DNA of 64,000 bases, taken from positions 4,526,001-4,590,000 of the forward strand of contig OW818685.1 in assembly GCA_942493245.1 (NCBI GenBank). Reading direction: 5' to 3'. The position numbers and the translations under genes are program-made. Source of the DNA: DAOPYU01 sp942493245 (GTDB taxonomy: Bacteria; Sumerlaeota; Sumerlaeia; UBA8349). How positions within the stretch are numbered: position 1 is the first letter of the stretch; each line of letters begins with the position of its first letter. This document shows positions 50,247 through 59,253 of this stretch, piece after piece. The notes below the pieces were generated by a model, which saw only the letters and a list, made by a program, of their open reading frames with translations, searched no databases and was not told where the DNA came from.

Positions 50247-51280
50247 CACCGTCGGGCAAATCGGTCCGTGCGTTCGGGTTGACAGCGCGCGAGGAGCAGA
50301 TTGAGCGCTCGTTCCACGTACGCCTGCTTGCGTGACAACGGCTGACGGAAAACCCGTCCTCCCAGAAGACCGCCGGGCAACCCATCGAGCGCGTCTCCGT
50401 CCGCCAGATCAATCGCGTGAAGAAGATACACGACTACCGTCGATTTGGCCAGAACAGACGTGAGAGCGAGGCGGGTCCACCCCCACCCAAGCGCCAGACT
50501 CACCGAGGCGTGGACCGGCAGGCGCAGAAACGGCGAGACCGAGACGGGAATCTCAAGGATGGAGGCGGCTGGGGGAGGAAGAAGCGACTCAACCGTTTCC
50601 TCCAAGGAACCCAGAGAGCGCCACGGCGCCTGCAAGTCGGCAAAATAGGGCATTCGCGGGGCGCGATGAACCGGACCGTCCCCATAATGGCCACTCCCCC
50701 CCCCCTCTGAATTCCGGGGAGGGTCTGTTTCCTCTTTTTCTTCTTCAGACGTGGATGTCCCCTTTTTCCCCAGAAACCGCGCGGCGGCGCGCAGAACGGG
50801 GGCGGCCAGTGTGGGCAACAGGGAAGAGTCGTAGAGCAGACCCGAATCGGCTACCGCTTGCAGCACGGCGGGGGAACTGTCAAACCCCGGCGCGCGAAAT
50901 CCCGCGGGACGCTGTCCTGTGACCAGTTCGATGGCGTCGTTCGCGCGCGCTATTTCGTCACGAATCCGTTGAGGGGACAGATGGCCCAGCCCCAGCGGGT
51001 GCGTTTCGCTGTGGTTGGCGATTTCGTGTCCCTCGGCCAGAGCGCGGCGCAGAAGCACCCGGTGCGCGTCCGGCTGACAATCTTTTCCGATGGTGAAAAA
51101 TGTGGCAGGCGCCTGCCGGGCGGCAAACAGGTCGAGAAGGCGCTCGAATCCGGCGCAGAAAACGGGGTCGGCTTGATCGCGCGAAGGTTCTCCCCCCCGC
51201 CCATAGACCCGCCGAATGGCCCAGAGGCTGTCGAGATCCACCTGGAGCAGAAGCGTGGGGCGGTGGCTCTGGTCGGGCAT
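50216..51280 (-). CDS. Polysaccharide deacetylase-family protein
   Basis: About 354 residues. The NodB-type catalytic core is present: an Asp in LLQVDLDSLW, the metal-binding HSETH (in HEIANHSETHPLGLGHL, near residue 93), and the RAPGFDSSPAVL motif with its Arg. A Glu/Ser-rich linker follows near 173-200, and a C-terminal region with LLHAIDLADGDALDGLP, typical of the larger hypothetical deacetylases of polysaccharide loci. The substrate may be an N-acetylated glycan. The final GGRASSPA and stop are encoded by a dispersed hairpin repeat, so the native C-terminus was probably different. Start ATG 51280 (a GTG two codons earlier is possible). Confidence 0.85.
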   Translation of the reverse strand: MPDQSHRPTLLLQVDLDSLWAIRRVYGRGGEPSRDQADPVFCAGFERLLDLFAARQAPATFFTIGKDCQPDAHRVLLRRALAEGHEIANHSETHPLGLGHLSPQRIRDEIARANDAIELVTGQRPAGFRAPGFDSSPAVLQAVADSGLLYDSSLLPTLAAPVLRAAARFLGKKGTSTSEEEKEETDPPRNSEGGGSGHYGDGPVHRAPRMPYFADLQAPWRSLGSLEETVESLLPPPAASILEIPVSVSPFLRLPVHASVSLALGWGWTRLALTSVLAKSTVVVYLLHAIDLADGDALDGLPGGLLGGRVFRQPLSRKQAYVERALNLLLARCQPERTDRFARRCLGGRASSPA

Positions 51281-51330
51281 GGTCACGTTTCCGGTCGTTT
51301 TCCCATTCCGTTCCCGGAGGGAGAAACCGC

Positions 51331-53529
51331 TCAGTCTCCGTTCTCGATCACAAACCAGGTGGAGGCGCCCGGCGCGAGTTCGACGGGAACCTCGACCTCG
51401 TATTGGCGGTTTAACACGACCCGTGTCGCCGGGCCTTCCTGCTCGCGAATCTTTGCCTGGTTGGTCAGGCCGGTGTAATACAACGGAAGCCGCAACCGGG
51501 TCTTCACAGGTGCGCTTAACGGATTGTGAAAAAGAACGAACCCCTTCTGTTCGAGTTGGGGATTGACGTGCAACATGCAGTCGAGCTGCCGCCCGTCGGG
51601 GCGCTGGATGTGGACGATGTCGGACTCGAGGATCGCGCGGTATTTCTTGAAGAACTCGACCTTCGCCTGGACCAGCGCCTTGGTTTCCGGCGTGTCAAAC
51701 AGGCGCGGTCCCCGGTAACAGGCCTGCACACCGGAGCCGAGATTCTGGGTCAGGTGGGCGCTGTAGGCGTCGAGGTGCTCGGCCAGCGGTTCGAGCGTGG
51801 CCGCGGCGCCGCCGCCGTGGTACTGCACCAGCGGCACGAACATCCACCCCATGCTGGGCGTCTTGTCCCACGTGCCGTCGAAGATGTTCTGCCGTCCCAG
51901 CACGATCTGCCGGTCGCGCGGCAACGACCAGTTGACTTCGCGGTACCCCATCGCGGTCTTGTTCGAGCCGTTCAGGAAATACCAGTCCGGCACGTTGAGG
52001 TAGATCCCCCGCCCGCGGCACCACTTGTAGAAATCCGTGATGCTCTTCCACTGCTTCCACTGCGAGTCGGCTTCGCCCGTGTGGCCGGGGTGTTTCGTCG
52101 AAGCGCACACGTCGCCCGGGTAGGAACCGTCGTGTTCAAGCATGTCCAGACCGGTGGCCTCATAGAAAGCCTTCAGTTTCCGGAAATAGTTTTGGCCCCA
52201 CTGGCTTTCGAGGCAGGGCGAGTTTCCGAAGATCCCGTCCCCCGGCTTTCCTGTCTTGGGGTTGATGGCGTCGTTTTCGTCATCAATGCGTCGGCTCGCC
52301 AGAAGCGAGTACCCCCCGAGCACGACATTCTTCGAATGGGCGTAGTCCACCAGTTCCTTGATCGCGGCCTGATAGGCCGGGTTTTCGCTTTCCGCGTTGA
52401 ACCCGCTGCCGAAGCTCATGATGAGCATCTCGAAGCCCACCTCGGAGCACTGGTCAATCGCCTGGCGCACATCCTGGGGTTTGGAGGATGTCACGTGCAT
52501 CAGAAGCGGATTTTCCTGCGACCAGGGCGCCAGCGCGCGGTACATGCGCCGCTGCGCCAGACTGTTGCGCTCGCGATCGGTTCCCTCGAACGCCAGTTCG
52601 AAGGTCCGGAACGACTCGAACGTTTCCCCCACCGCGATGTCGAGATCCGGCCCCTGAGGAGTCCGACACTCGAGCAGAGCGGGCGACTTCAGTTCGTAAT
52701 TGATCTGCGTGGTGTACTGGGGGTCGGTCACCCAGTTGACGGTTTTGGTGGCCATTTTCGGCTTGAACCCGCCGAAGCTGTAATCGCTCTCGATGAACAG
52801 GTTCGGACGGCGCCAATCTTTCAGATCCTCGACCGATGTCTCGCCCTCGACAAGCGCCAGAACCTCTGTCGTGATCGTGTTCAGGTGAATCGGTTTTGCC
52901 TGGCCGTTGTGGACGGTGACCCATTTGGAAATCAGGGGCAGCCCGTCGTAGAGTTCGTAATGGACACGCACCTCGACACCCTGCAATTCCGGCTGCGCCG
53001 CACGGAAGAAGAGCGTCAGCGCGACACCCGGCGCGGGCCAGGGAAGTTCGGGTGAATAGGTCCGGTGCTTCCAGGCAAAGCGCGCCTGAATCGGACCGGT
53101 TTCCATCCGGTCGTATTGAAACGAGGCCGGATCGTTCTTCAGTTCAGGAATCCACTCGGGCCGCAGGTAGGCGTAGTCGGGTTGACCGGTCAGGCCGCCC
53201 ACGGCGTATTCCTTCCCGTTGAGCGTGACCCGCGCCTCCGGCTTGACGCCCCGCAACAGGCTCTCGCCCGACGACAGATTGTCAAATGCCACCGTCGCTA
53301 CATTGGGCGACAGCCGCAGAACCCGGCGGACCAGGCCGTTGGTCAGGACCACCTCTTCCGCGCCCTTCTGTTCGATCTTCGCCTTGTAGGGACTGGGATC
53401 AATCAACCAGTCGGCGCGCAATTCCGCCGTCTTCGGGAGGCGCATGCCATAAAGGCACATCCTCGTACATCCGATTGTAAACAGCGAGAGAACGCAAAGT
53501 GACAGAAGTAACAGTTGACGCAGTTTCAT
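51331..53529 (-). CDS. Secreted lipoprotein, alpha-galactosidase-like glycoside hydrolase
   Basis: A 732-residue exported protein with a lipoprotein-type signal (LLLLSLCVLSLFTIGC, Cys near residue 21). A beta-sandwich N-terminal part (to ~residue 270) precedes a TIM-barrel-like region: VGFEMLIMSFGSGFN, VVLGGYSLLASRRID, GLDMLEHDGSYPGDVC (possible nucleophile Asp), GIYLNVPDWYFLNGSNK and SMGWMFVPLVQYHGGGAA. A C-terminal beta domain ends the chain. The overall plan fits GH36/GH31-clan alpha-galactosidase-like enzymes that are common in Planctomycetes and Verrucomicrobia (from memory). The exact family and substrate are not certain. Start ATG 53529, with GGAAGGA before it. Confidence 0.68.
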   Translation of the reverse strand: MKLRQLLLLSLCVLSLFTIGCTRMCLYGMRLPKTAELRADWLIDPSPYKAKIEQKGAEEVVLTNGLVRRVLRLSPNVATVAFDNLSSGESLLRGVKPEARVTLNGKEYAVGGLTGQPDYAYLRPEWIPELKNDPASFQYDRMETGPIQARFAWKHRTYSPELPWPAPGVALTLFFRAAQPELQGVEVRVHYELYDGLPLISKWVTVHNGQAKPIHLNTITTEVLALVEGETSVEDLKDWRRPNLFIESDYSFGGFKPKMATKTVNWVTDPQYTTQINYELKSPALLECRTPQGPDLDIAVGETFESFRTFELAFEGTDRERNSLAQRRMYRALAPWSQENPLLMHVTSSKPQDVRQAIDQCSEVGFEMLIMSFGSGFNAESENPAYQAAIKELVDYAHSKNVVLGGYSLLASRRIDDENDAINPKTGKPGDGIFGNSPCLESQWGQNYFRKLKAFYEATGLDMLEHDGSYPGDVCASTKHPGHTGEADSQWKQWKSITDFYKWCRGRGIYLNVPDWYFLNGSNKTAMGYREVNWSLPRDRQIVLGRQNIFDGTWDKTPSMGWMFVPLVQYHGGGAAATLEPLAEHLDAYSAHLTQNLGSGVQACYRGPRLFDTPETKALVQAKVEFFKKYRAILESDIVHIQRPDGRQLDCMLHVNPQLEQKGFVLFHNPLSAPVKTRLRLPLYYTGLTNQAKIREQEGPATRVVLNRQYEVEVPVELAPGASTWFVIENGD

Positions 53530-53618
53530 AACCCGTAATCCTTCCTCTCCAGAATCCAGCACTCTGGATTCCTTCCGGCTATTCCATGACTCGAAACTTT
53601 GAAACAGAAACTCTGGCT

Positions 53619-55427
53619 TCAATCTTTCGCGGCGACGATTTCCTCGACGCGCTGGATGAAGGCGGCGCGGAGGGCGTCGCTGTGGGCGCTCAGGGCGGCG
53701 CGGCGTTTCGCCAGTTCGTCTTTCGAGCGGATCGGCAGACCCTGACGGTCGCACACGCCGAAGTAGAACTTGATCTTGGGTTCGGTGCCCGAGGGACGGG
53801 CGACAATCTGTTCTCCCCCGGCCAGGCGGAAAACCAGCACGTTGGACTTGGGCAGGCCCGTGGCGCCCAGTACGCGGCCCGTGGCGGCCTCGCGCACTTC
53901 GTCGCGCAGGTAATCGCGCACCTCGGTCACGGCGATGCCCATGAACTCCTTCGGGGTTTTCTCGCGGAACACGGTCATGATGCGCGCAATCTGGGTCTGA
54001 CCCTCGGCCCCCGCCAGACTGAGCGACTGGAGCGATTCCTGGAAAACGCCAAACTGGCACGAGATGGCATCTATCCGGTCCACCAGCGTCTGGCCCTGCG
54101 CCAGGCTGTCCGCCGCCATTTCGGCGATGATGCAGCACGACACGACGGCGTCCTTGTCGCGCGCGTGTGTGCCGACCAGGTAGCCGTAGCTCTCCTCGCC
54201 GCCCGCCATGTAGAGCGCTTCGCCGGACGCTTCATACTGCCGGATCTTCTCGCCGATATACTTGAAGCCGGTCAGCACATTGTCCAGCCGGACCCCATAC
54301 GATTCACAGATGGCCGCGATGAGTTCGGTCGTGACGATCGTTTTAACCACCGCCGCGTTCGGCAGCAGGCTGCCCCGTTCGGCGTGCGCGCCCAGGATGT
54401 ACTGCACGATGAGCGAGGCGATCTGGTTACCCGTCAGCAGGTGGTACTCCCCGTTATGCAGCACCGCGATCCCCACGCGATCGGCGTCCGGGTCGGTCGC
54501 CAGCACCAGGTGAGCGCCGCAGGCCGTCGCATCGGCGATGGCACAGGCAAGCGCAGCCCGCTCCTCGGGATTGGGGGACACCACGGTCGGGAAGTTCCCG
54601 TCCGGCTCGCTCTGCGATGCGCAGAGCCGCACGTCGGCGAATCCCCACCGCTGGAGCGCCAAGGGAGTCAGCGCGCACCCGGCGCCGTGCAGCGGGGTGT
54701 AGAGGATGCGAAGCTGCTCCCCCATCTGCTGGCACACGTGCGGTTTGACACTCAGGGGCAGAATCGCCTCGAGGTAGGCGTTGTCCACCGCTTCGCCGAT
54801 CAGGACGATTTTCCCGACGGCGACGGCAGCTTCAAACGACATGGTCTTGATCAGGGAGAAGTCGCGGATCGCCTTGACTTCGTCAATAATTCCCGTGTCC
54901 TGGGGCGGCACAACCTGTCCCCCGTCCGCCCAGTACACCTTGTATCCATTATATTCCTTCGGATTGTGGCTGGCGGTGACGACGATCCCCGCCGTGGCGC
55001 GCAGGTGACGCACCGCAAAACTCAACTCGGGCGTTGGACGCAACCGGTCGAACAGATAGACGCGAATACCGCTGGCCGCCAGCACACAGGCCGTCTCGCG
55101 CGCAAACACGTCCGAGTTCAGGCGCGAGTCGTACGCGATGACCGCCGCCAGATCTTCCCGCTTGCCGGGGGCATGGGCCAGCATGTAATTGGCCAGTCCC
55201 TGGGTGGCGCGTCCCACCGTGTAGCGGTTCATGCGGTTCAGACCTGCGCCCATCAACCCGCGCAAACCGCCTGTCCCGAATTCCAGTTCCTGATAGAAAC
55301 GCTCGTAGAGTTCCTTCTCGTTTTGAGCGTCCAGGAGGGCCTGAATCTCGGCGCGAGTCGCCTCGTCGAAGGGTGGTTGGAGCCATTTCTGGATCTGTTC
55401 AATAATTTCCGGTGCAAGTGGACACAT
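53619..55427 (-). CDS. Phosphoglucomutase/phosphomannomutase (alpha-D-phosphohexomutase)
   Basis: A 602-residue phosphohexomutase of the long type. Its four signature sites are intact: phosphoserine loop TASHNPKEYNGYKVY (Ser 153), metal loop DPDADR (312-317), sugar loop GGEESYG (409-415) and phosphate-binding RPSGTEPKIK (544-553). The long form with FGTGGLRGLMGAGLNRMN at the start acts on glucose-1-phosphate/glucose-6-phosphate or related sugars in many bacteria. It feeds sugar-nucleotide or glycogen metabolism. It is 89 bases upstream, on the same strand, of the glycosidase-like lipoprotein gene and may be cotranscribed with it. Confidence 0.93.
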   Translation of the reverse strand: MCPLAPEIIEQIQKWLQPPFDEATRAEIQALLDAQNEKELYERFYQELEFGTGGLRGLMGAGLNRMNRYTVGRATQGLANYMLAHAPGKREDLAAVIAYDSRLNSDVFARETACVLAASGIRVYLFDRLRPTPELSFAVRHLRATAGIVVTASHNPKEYNGYKVYWADGGQVVPPQDTGIIDEVKAIRDFSLIKTMSFEAAVAVGKIVLIGEAVDNAYLEAILPLSVKPHVCQQMGEQLRILYTPLHGAGCALTPLALQRWGFADVRLCASQSEPDGNFPTVVSPNPEERAALACAIADATACGAHLVLATDPDADRVGIAVLHNGEYHLLTGNQIASLIVQYILGAHAERGSLLPNAAVVKTIVTTELIAAICESYGVRLDNVLTGFKYIGEKIRQYEASGEALYMAGGEESYGYLVGTHARDKDAVVSCCIIAEMAADSLAQGQTLVDRIDAISCQFGVFQESLQSLSLAGAEGQTQIARIMTVFREKTPKEFMGIAVTEVRDYLRDEVREAATGRVLGATGLPKSNVLVFRLAGGEQIVARPSGTEPKIKFYFGVCDRQGLPIRSKDELAKRRAALSAHSDALRAAFIQRVEEIVAAKD

Positions 55428-55668
55428 GATCGAACCCCCATCCGGCGCAGGGTGGAGTCTGAAGAGTGGGAAGTGCGCCTGTCAGTTTATGGGTCGCCGT
55501 TCAGGAACTTCAGCATCGAGAATGCGGTACGGACCGACCCAAACTGGAGTATAAGCAGAGAATTCCATCTGAATCCACAACATTTCGTGTCCCCGGTGCG
55601 TTTTTTGTGCGTTGCGGGCGCTTTTCGGCGTGTGCTATGGTGCGGAGACGCCCCAAGGAGGCGTTTTT

Positions 55669-56172
55669 ATGGCCGATATTCTACTTTATGGCGTTCTTTC
55701 CGACACACACGGAAAAATCTCGCCCCACGTATTTCAGATCTTCGAAGGCGTCCAACGCATCTACCACTGCGGCGACATCGGGTCGCGCGCCATCACGTTG
55801 GAACTGGAAGCCGTGGCGCCCCTGTGCGCCGTGACTGGGAATATGGACTCCTGGGAACTGACCCACCACTTCCCGGAAAGCCTGGTGGACACAGCCGAGT
55901 TCGGAACGGTCGTCGTCTCGCATGGGACTCGATATAGCCACAGCAATTCCCGCATCGCGCACGGGCTTCTGACCGAATTCGCCGACGAACATCCCCGTCT
56001 GCTCCTGTTCGGCCATTCGCACGAACCGTATCTTGTGGAACACAATGGTGTACTTGTGTTGAATCCCGGGTCGGCCTCGCTTCCGTACTCGAACCAACCC
56101 GGCACGGTTGCCCTGGTGGAATACGACCCGGCCACCGGAAAACTCAGCGCACGGCATGTGGCGCTGCCGTGA
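55669..56172 (+). CDS. yfcE: YfcE-like metallophosphoesterase
   Basis: A 167-residue phosphodiesterase. The metal-binding signature is complete: GVLSDTHG (residues 8-15), HCGDIGS, VTGNMDS and FGHSHEPYL. The small size and lack of extra domains match the YfcE/MJ0936 family. A GGAGGC ribosome site precedes ATG 55669. It is convergent with the CYTH gene downstream, separated by 15 bases. The natural substrate of this family is not firmly known. Confidence 0.9.
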   Translation: MADILLYGVLSDTHGKISPHVFQIFEGVQRIYHCGDIGSRAITLELEAVAPLCAVTGNMDSWELTHHFPESLVDTAEFGTVVVSHGTRYSHSNSRIAHGLLTEFADEHPRLLLFGHSHEPYLVEHNGVLVLNPGSASLPYSNQPGTVALVEYDPATGKLSARHVALP

Positions 56173-56187
56173 AGCGATACACCCCTG

Positions 56188-56682
56188 TTATTCTGACTCT
56201 CGGAAAATATCCGCTCCCCATGTCTTATAGGGCCGCTTCGTGAGATTGATGTTTTTGTAACGCGCCACCCCGCTGATCTCGGTCGGGATTACCCAGTCTG
56301 GGAAAACGATCGGATGGTCCGCCGCGGGCAGTTCGACATCCACGGTCACCAACCCCTCGTTTTCCTCTTCGTACACGTCTACTTCCCACACCAGCCCGTT
56401 CGCGAGTACCTCGTAGCGCGTCTTGACCAGCGGTGGCCAAAGCGCCAGCGAATAGAGCGTCTGAAGATCGGCGTCGGAGACATCTTCGCGCACGGCCTCG
56501 AGTTCAAAGCGCTCGCAATCGTCCAGCCGCTGCTTGATGGCCACAACGACCGTGGAACCGGTCACGCGGAACCGCACCTGCGGGTGTTTGCTCAGGTACC
56601 CCTGAACCAACCGGTTTCCCCCCGTAAGGGGAGGCAGTTTTTCCAGATTCACCAGAAACTTGCGTTCGATTTCGATGGGCAC
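56188..56682 (-). CDS. CYTH-domain protein (adenylate cyclase/triphosphatase type)
   Basis: A 164-residue CYTH protein. It opens IEIERKFLV with the family EIERK motif, followed by QGYLS, VRFRVTGSTVVVAIKQR and LWEVDVYEEENEGLVTVDVE-type strands (here GLVWEVDVYEEENEGL). The tunnel-fold residues (Glu, Arg, Lys alternation) look intact. Bacterial members are mostly inorganic triphosphatases, sometimes adenylate cyclases. The start is GTG 56682 with AGGAAAG before it; an upstream in-frame ATG at 56760 lies in a repeat-rich region. Confidence 0.88.
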   Translation of the reverse strand: MPIEIERKFLVNLEKLPPLTGGNRLVQGYLSKHPQVRFRVTGSTVVVAIKQRLDDCERFELEAVREDVSDADLQTLYSLALWPPLVKTRYEVLANGLVWEVDVYEEENEGLVTVDVELPAADHPIVFPDWVIPTEISGVARYKNINLTKRPYKTWGADIFRESE

Positions 56683-56742
56683 GGGAGAGCGCTTTCCTGA
56701 AACTTGTCCAGTGTTACCAAAGATTGAAGAAGAGGAAACAAC

Positions 56743-56824
56743 AAGATCACACGAAGACACGAAGAAAGATTGCGTTCGAGAAAGCGCGATCCTTTGTGGT
56801 TTTGTGTCTTCGTGTGATCCTTCA
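56743..56824. repeat. Inverted ATCACACGAAGACACGAAG repeat
   Basis: AAGATCACACGAAGACACGA at 56743 is inverted as TTTTGTGTCTTCGTGTGATC near 56799-56819. It is of the same style as the CCACCAAGACACC repeat at 22386 and fills the gap between the CYTH gene and the lepA stop. Confidence 0.7.
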
Positions 56825-56851
56825 TTTATGCGCTTTTCGGACTTCCTGGGG

Positions 56852-58654
56852 TTACATGTCCACTTTCAGGACGGCCAGGAACGCTTCCTGCGGCACGTTG
56901 ATTGCGCCGAACTGTTTCATGCGCTTCTTGCCGGCTTTCTGCTTTTCGAGCAGTTTGCGCTTACGCGAAATATCGCCGCCGTAGCACTTCGACGTCACGT
57001 CCTTGCGGAACGCGTTGATGGTCTCGCGGGCGACGATTTTCCCGCCGATCGCCGCCTGGATCGGGATTTTGAACTGGTGGCGCGGAATCGCGTCGCGCAG
57101 TTTCTCGGTCACGGAACGCCCGCGCGCGAGGGCCATTTCGTCGTGGACCAGCATGGAGAGCGCGTCCACCACTTCCGAGTTGATCAGGATGTCCAGTTTC
57201 ACGATCTTGGCCGCCTGGTACCCCGAATGCTCGTAGTTGAACGAGGCGTAACCCTGGCTGACCGATTTCAGCCGGTCGTGAAAGTCCACGATGATTTCCG
57301 CCAGAGGCAACGCATACACCAGCATGGCGTGCTTCTCGCGCGGGAAGCTCAGCGCCGTCTGCACCCCGCGTTTGCTCTGACACAGCTGGATCACATTGCC
57401 CAGATAATCCGACGGGACCAGGACGGTCACGGAGACGATCGGCTCCTCGATGCGGTCGATCTTGGTGGGTTCCGGCAGACGGAACGGATTGTCCACCGGC
57501 ACCATCGTCCCGTCGGTCAGATAGACGTTGTAAATCACGCTCGGCACGGTGGTGATCAGGTTGGCGTCGAACTCGCGTTCGAGGCGCTGCTGGATGATCT
57601 CCATGTGGAGCAGCCCCAGGAACCCGCACCGGAACCCGAACCCGAGCGCCTGACACGACTCCGCCTCGCAATAGAACGACGCGTCGTTGAGTTTGAGTTT
57701 CTCGATGGCGTCGCGCAGGCTGTCGTACTCGTCGGCGTCCACGGGATAGAAGCCCGAGAACACCACCGGCTTGACTTCCGTGTACCCCGCCAGCGCGTGC
57801 TCGGCCGACCGCTGGGCGTGCGTCACCGTGTCGCCCACGCGCACCGACCGGATGTTCTTGATCGCGGCGACCACATAACCGACCTCGCCCGCCTTGAGTT
57901 CGTTGCAGGGGGTCATTTCCGGCTCGAACGCGCCCAGTTCCGTCACTTCATAACGCGCCCCGCTGGCCATCAGCAGGATCTGCTCGCCTACCTTCAGACT
58001 GCCGTTGCGGACGGCGCAGAAAAGCACCACCCCGCGGTAGGTATCGAAGGTCGAATCGAAAATCAACGCCTGCAGGCGGTCGTAATCGGGTTCAGGCGGC
58101 GGCGGTATCCGCTCGATCACCGCGTCGAGAATCTCCGCCACCCCGATACCCGTCTTGGCCGAACACAACAGCGCGTTCGAGGCGTCGATGCCGATCACTT
58201 CCTCGATCTGGCGGCGCGCCTCTTCGACATCGGCGCTCGGCAGGTCGATCTTGTTGATGATCGGGATGATCTCCAGGTTGTGCTCGATCGCCATATAGAC
58301 ATTGGCCAGCGTCTGCGCCTCGACGCCCTGCGCGGCGTCCACTACGAGAAGCGCGCCCTGGCAGGCGGCCAGGCTGCGCGACACTTCGTAGGTGAAGTCC
58401 ACGTGGCCGGGCGTATCGATCAGGTTGAACGCGTACTTTTTGCCGTCCTTGCCCGTGTAGGGCAGGCGGACCGACTGCGCCTTGATCGTGATGCCACGCT
58501 CGCGCTCGATGTCCATTTTGTCGAGATACTGTTCGCGCATCTGGCGGTCGGATACCAGCCCCGTGAGCTGGAGCATTCGGTCGGCCAGGGTGGACTTGCC
58601 GTGGTCAATGTGCGCAATAATGCAGAAATTTCGGATATGACTCAGATCGCTCAT
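56852..58654 (-). CDS. lepA: Elongation factor 4 (LepA)
   Basis: A 600-residue LepA, the ribosome back-translocating GTPase. G1 IAHIDHGKSTLAD, the switch sequence ERERGITIKAQSVRL, G3 DTPGHVDF and G4 NKIDLPSAD lie in the first 140 residues. The LepA-specific C-terminus ends KRKLLEKQKAGKKRMKQFGA and then PQEAFLAVLKVDM. Length is normal. The start ATG 58654 has an AAGGG 11 bases upstream. It is the last minus-strand gene of this block. Confidence 0.97.
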   Translation of the reverse strand: MSDLSHIRNFCIIAHIDHGKSTLADRMLQLTGLVSDRQMREQYLDKMDIERERGITIKAQSVRLPYTGKDGKKYAFNLIDTPGHVDFTYEVSRSLAACQGALLVVDAAQGVEAQTLANVYMAIEHNLEIIPIINKIDLPSADVEEARRQIEEVIGIDASNALLCSAKTGIGVAEILDAVIERIPPPPEPDYDRLQALIFDSTFDTYRGVVLFCAVRNGSLKVGEQILLMASGARYEVTELGAFEPEMTPCNELKAGEVGYVVAAIKNIRSVRVGDTVTHAQRSAEHALAGYTEVKPVVFSGFYPVDADEYDSLRDAIEKLKLNDASFYCEAESCQALGFGFRCGFLGLLHMEIIQQRLEREFDANLITTVPSVIYNVYLTDGTMVPVDNPFRLPEPTKIDRIEEPIVSVTVLVPSDYLGNVIQLCQSKRGVQTALSFPREKHAMLVYALPLAEIIVDFHDRLKSVSQGYASFNYEHSGYQAAKIVKLDILINSEVVDALSMLVHDEMALARGRSVTEKLRDAIPRHQFKIPIQAAIGGKIVARETINAFRKDVTSKCYGGDISRKRKLLEKQKAGKKRMKQFGAINVPQEAFLAVLKVDM

Positions 58655-59253
58655 GCGTGGTCGCGCCCTTCGAGCGGGCGCACTGTTTCAGATTCGCGTT
58701 TCTCCGGCCGTCCCAGGAGCGGTCCAACTGCTTTGTTTTCAACGGCATCGGACAATTCAACGACCGTCCCGTCCCAGCCCGGTCCCGATGCAACAGCGTA
58801 CTTTACCGAAGGAAATCGGGAAAAGCAAGAAATTCGTCCCTGTGAAGAAAAATGGAGGCCGCACTTGTCGGCAATCTCCCGGAAGTCACGGAAGCGAGAA
58901 AAACCCGGCCAATTCTTTGAATATACAGGACGGTTTCCGTTCGGTCTGCACACAAATCGCTTGATCCGGCATCCGCTGAGCGGTAAAGTAAAAATGTATC
59001 AGAAAGCAGACAAAAGGGACAGATCGTGAAAATCGGTTTCGGTGTTCTGTCCCGTTAACTTGCGCGGGGTGAATTGTTCCCCGTCATCTCTTCTTGATCC
59101 CAACCGCTCCCGGCCCAACCGATGGAGAGCGTTTGTCAGGAGCGGGAAGCCCTATACGATCCAGATCTCCATCTGATGCCAGGGGCTTGCGTTTGAAACG
59201 GTGGCAGAGAAAATAGCGCATGCGCCCACTTGAAACGCCGTCCGAGGTGAAGC
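58655..59253. other. Divergent intergenic region between lepA and the binding-protein gene
   Basis: These 599 bases hold no gene I can support. A GCGCCC...GGGCGC hairpin (about 58663-58681) lies just upstream of lepA. A 100-codon minus-strand frame (58651-58953) overlaps the lepA start by four bases but has poor composition, so I treat it as chance. The rest shows no repeats of the families seen elsewhere. Confidence 0.45.

Noticed and set aside
53586..55937. A 783-codon plus-strand frame opposite the phosphohexomutase
   Set aside because: Shadow of a gene with all four mutase signature sites.
58651..58953. A 100-codon minus-strand frame ending in an ATGA overlap with lepA
   Set aside because: The overlap is tempting, but there is no ribosome site, the composition is not protein-like and no motif is present.
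56660..59029. A 789-codon plus-strand frame opposite lepA
   Set aside because: Shadow of lepA; it spans repeat and intergenic sequence with no domain.
58655..59253. tRNA or riboswitch in the gap
   Set aside because: No TTCGAAT-type T-loop, cloverleaf or known aptamer core could be found by eye here or in the other gaps.
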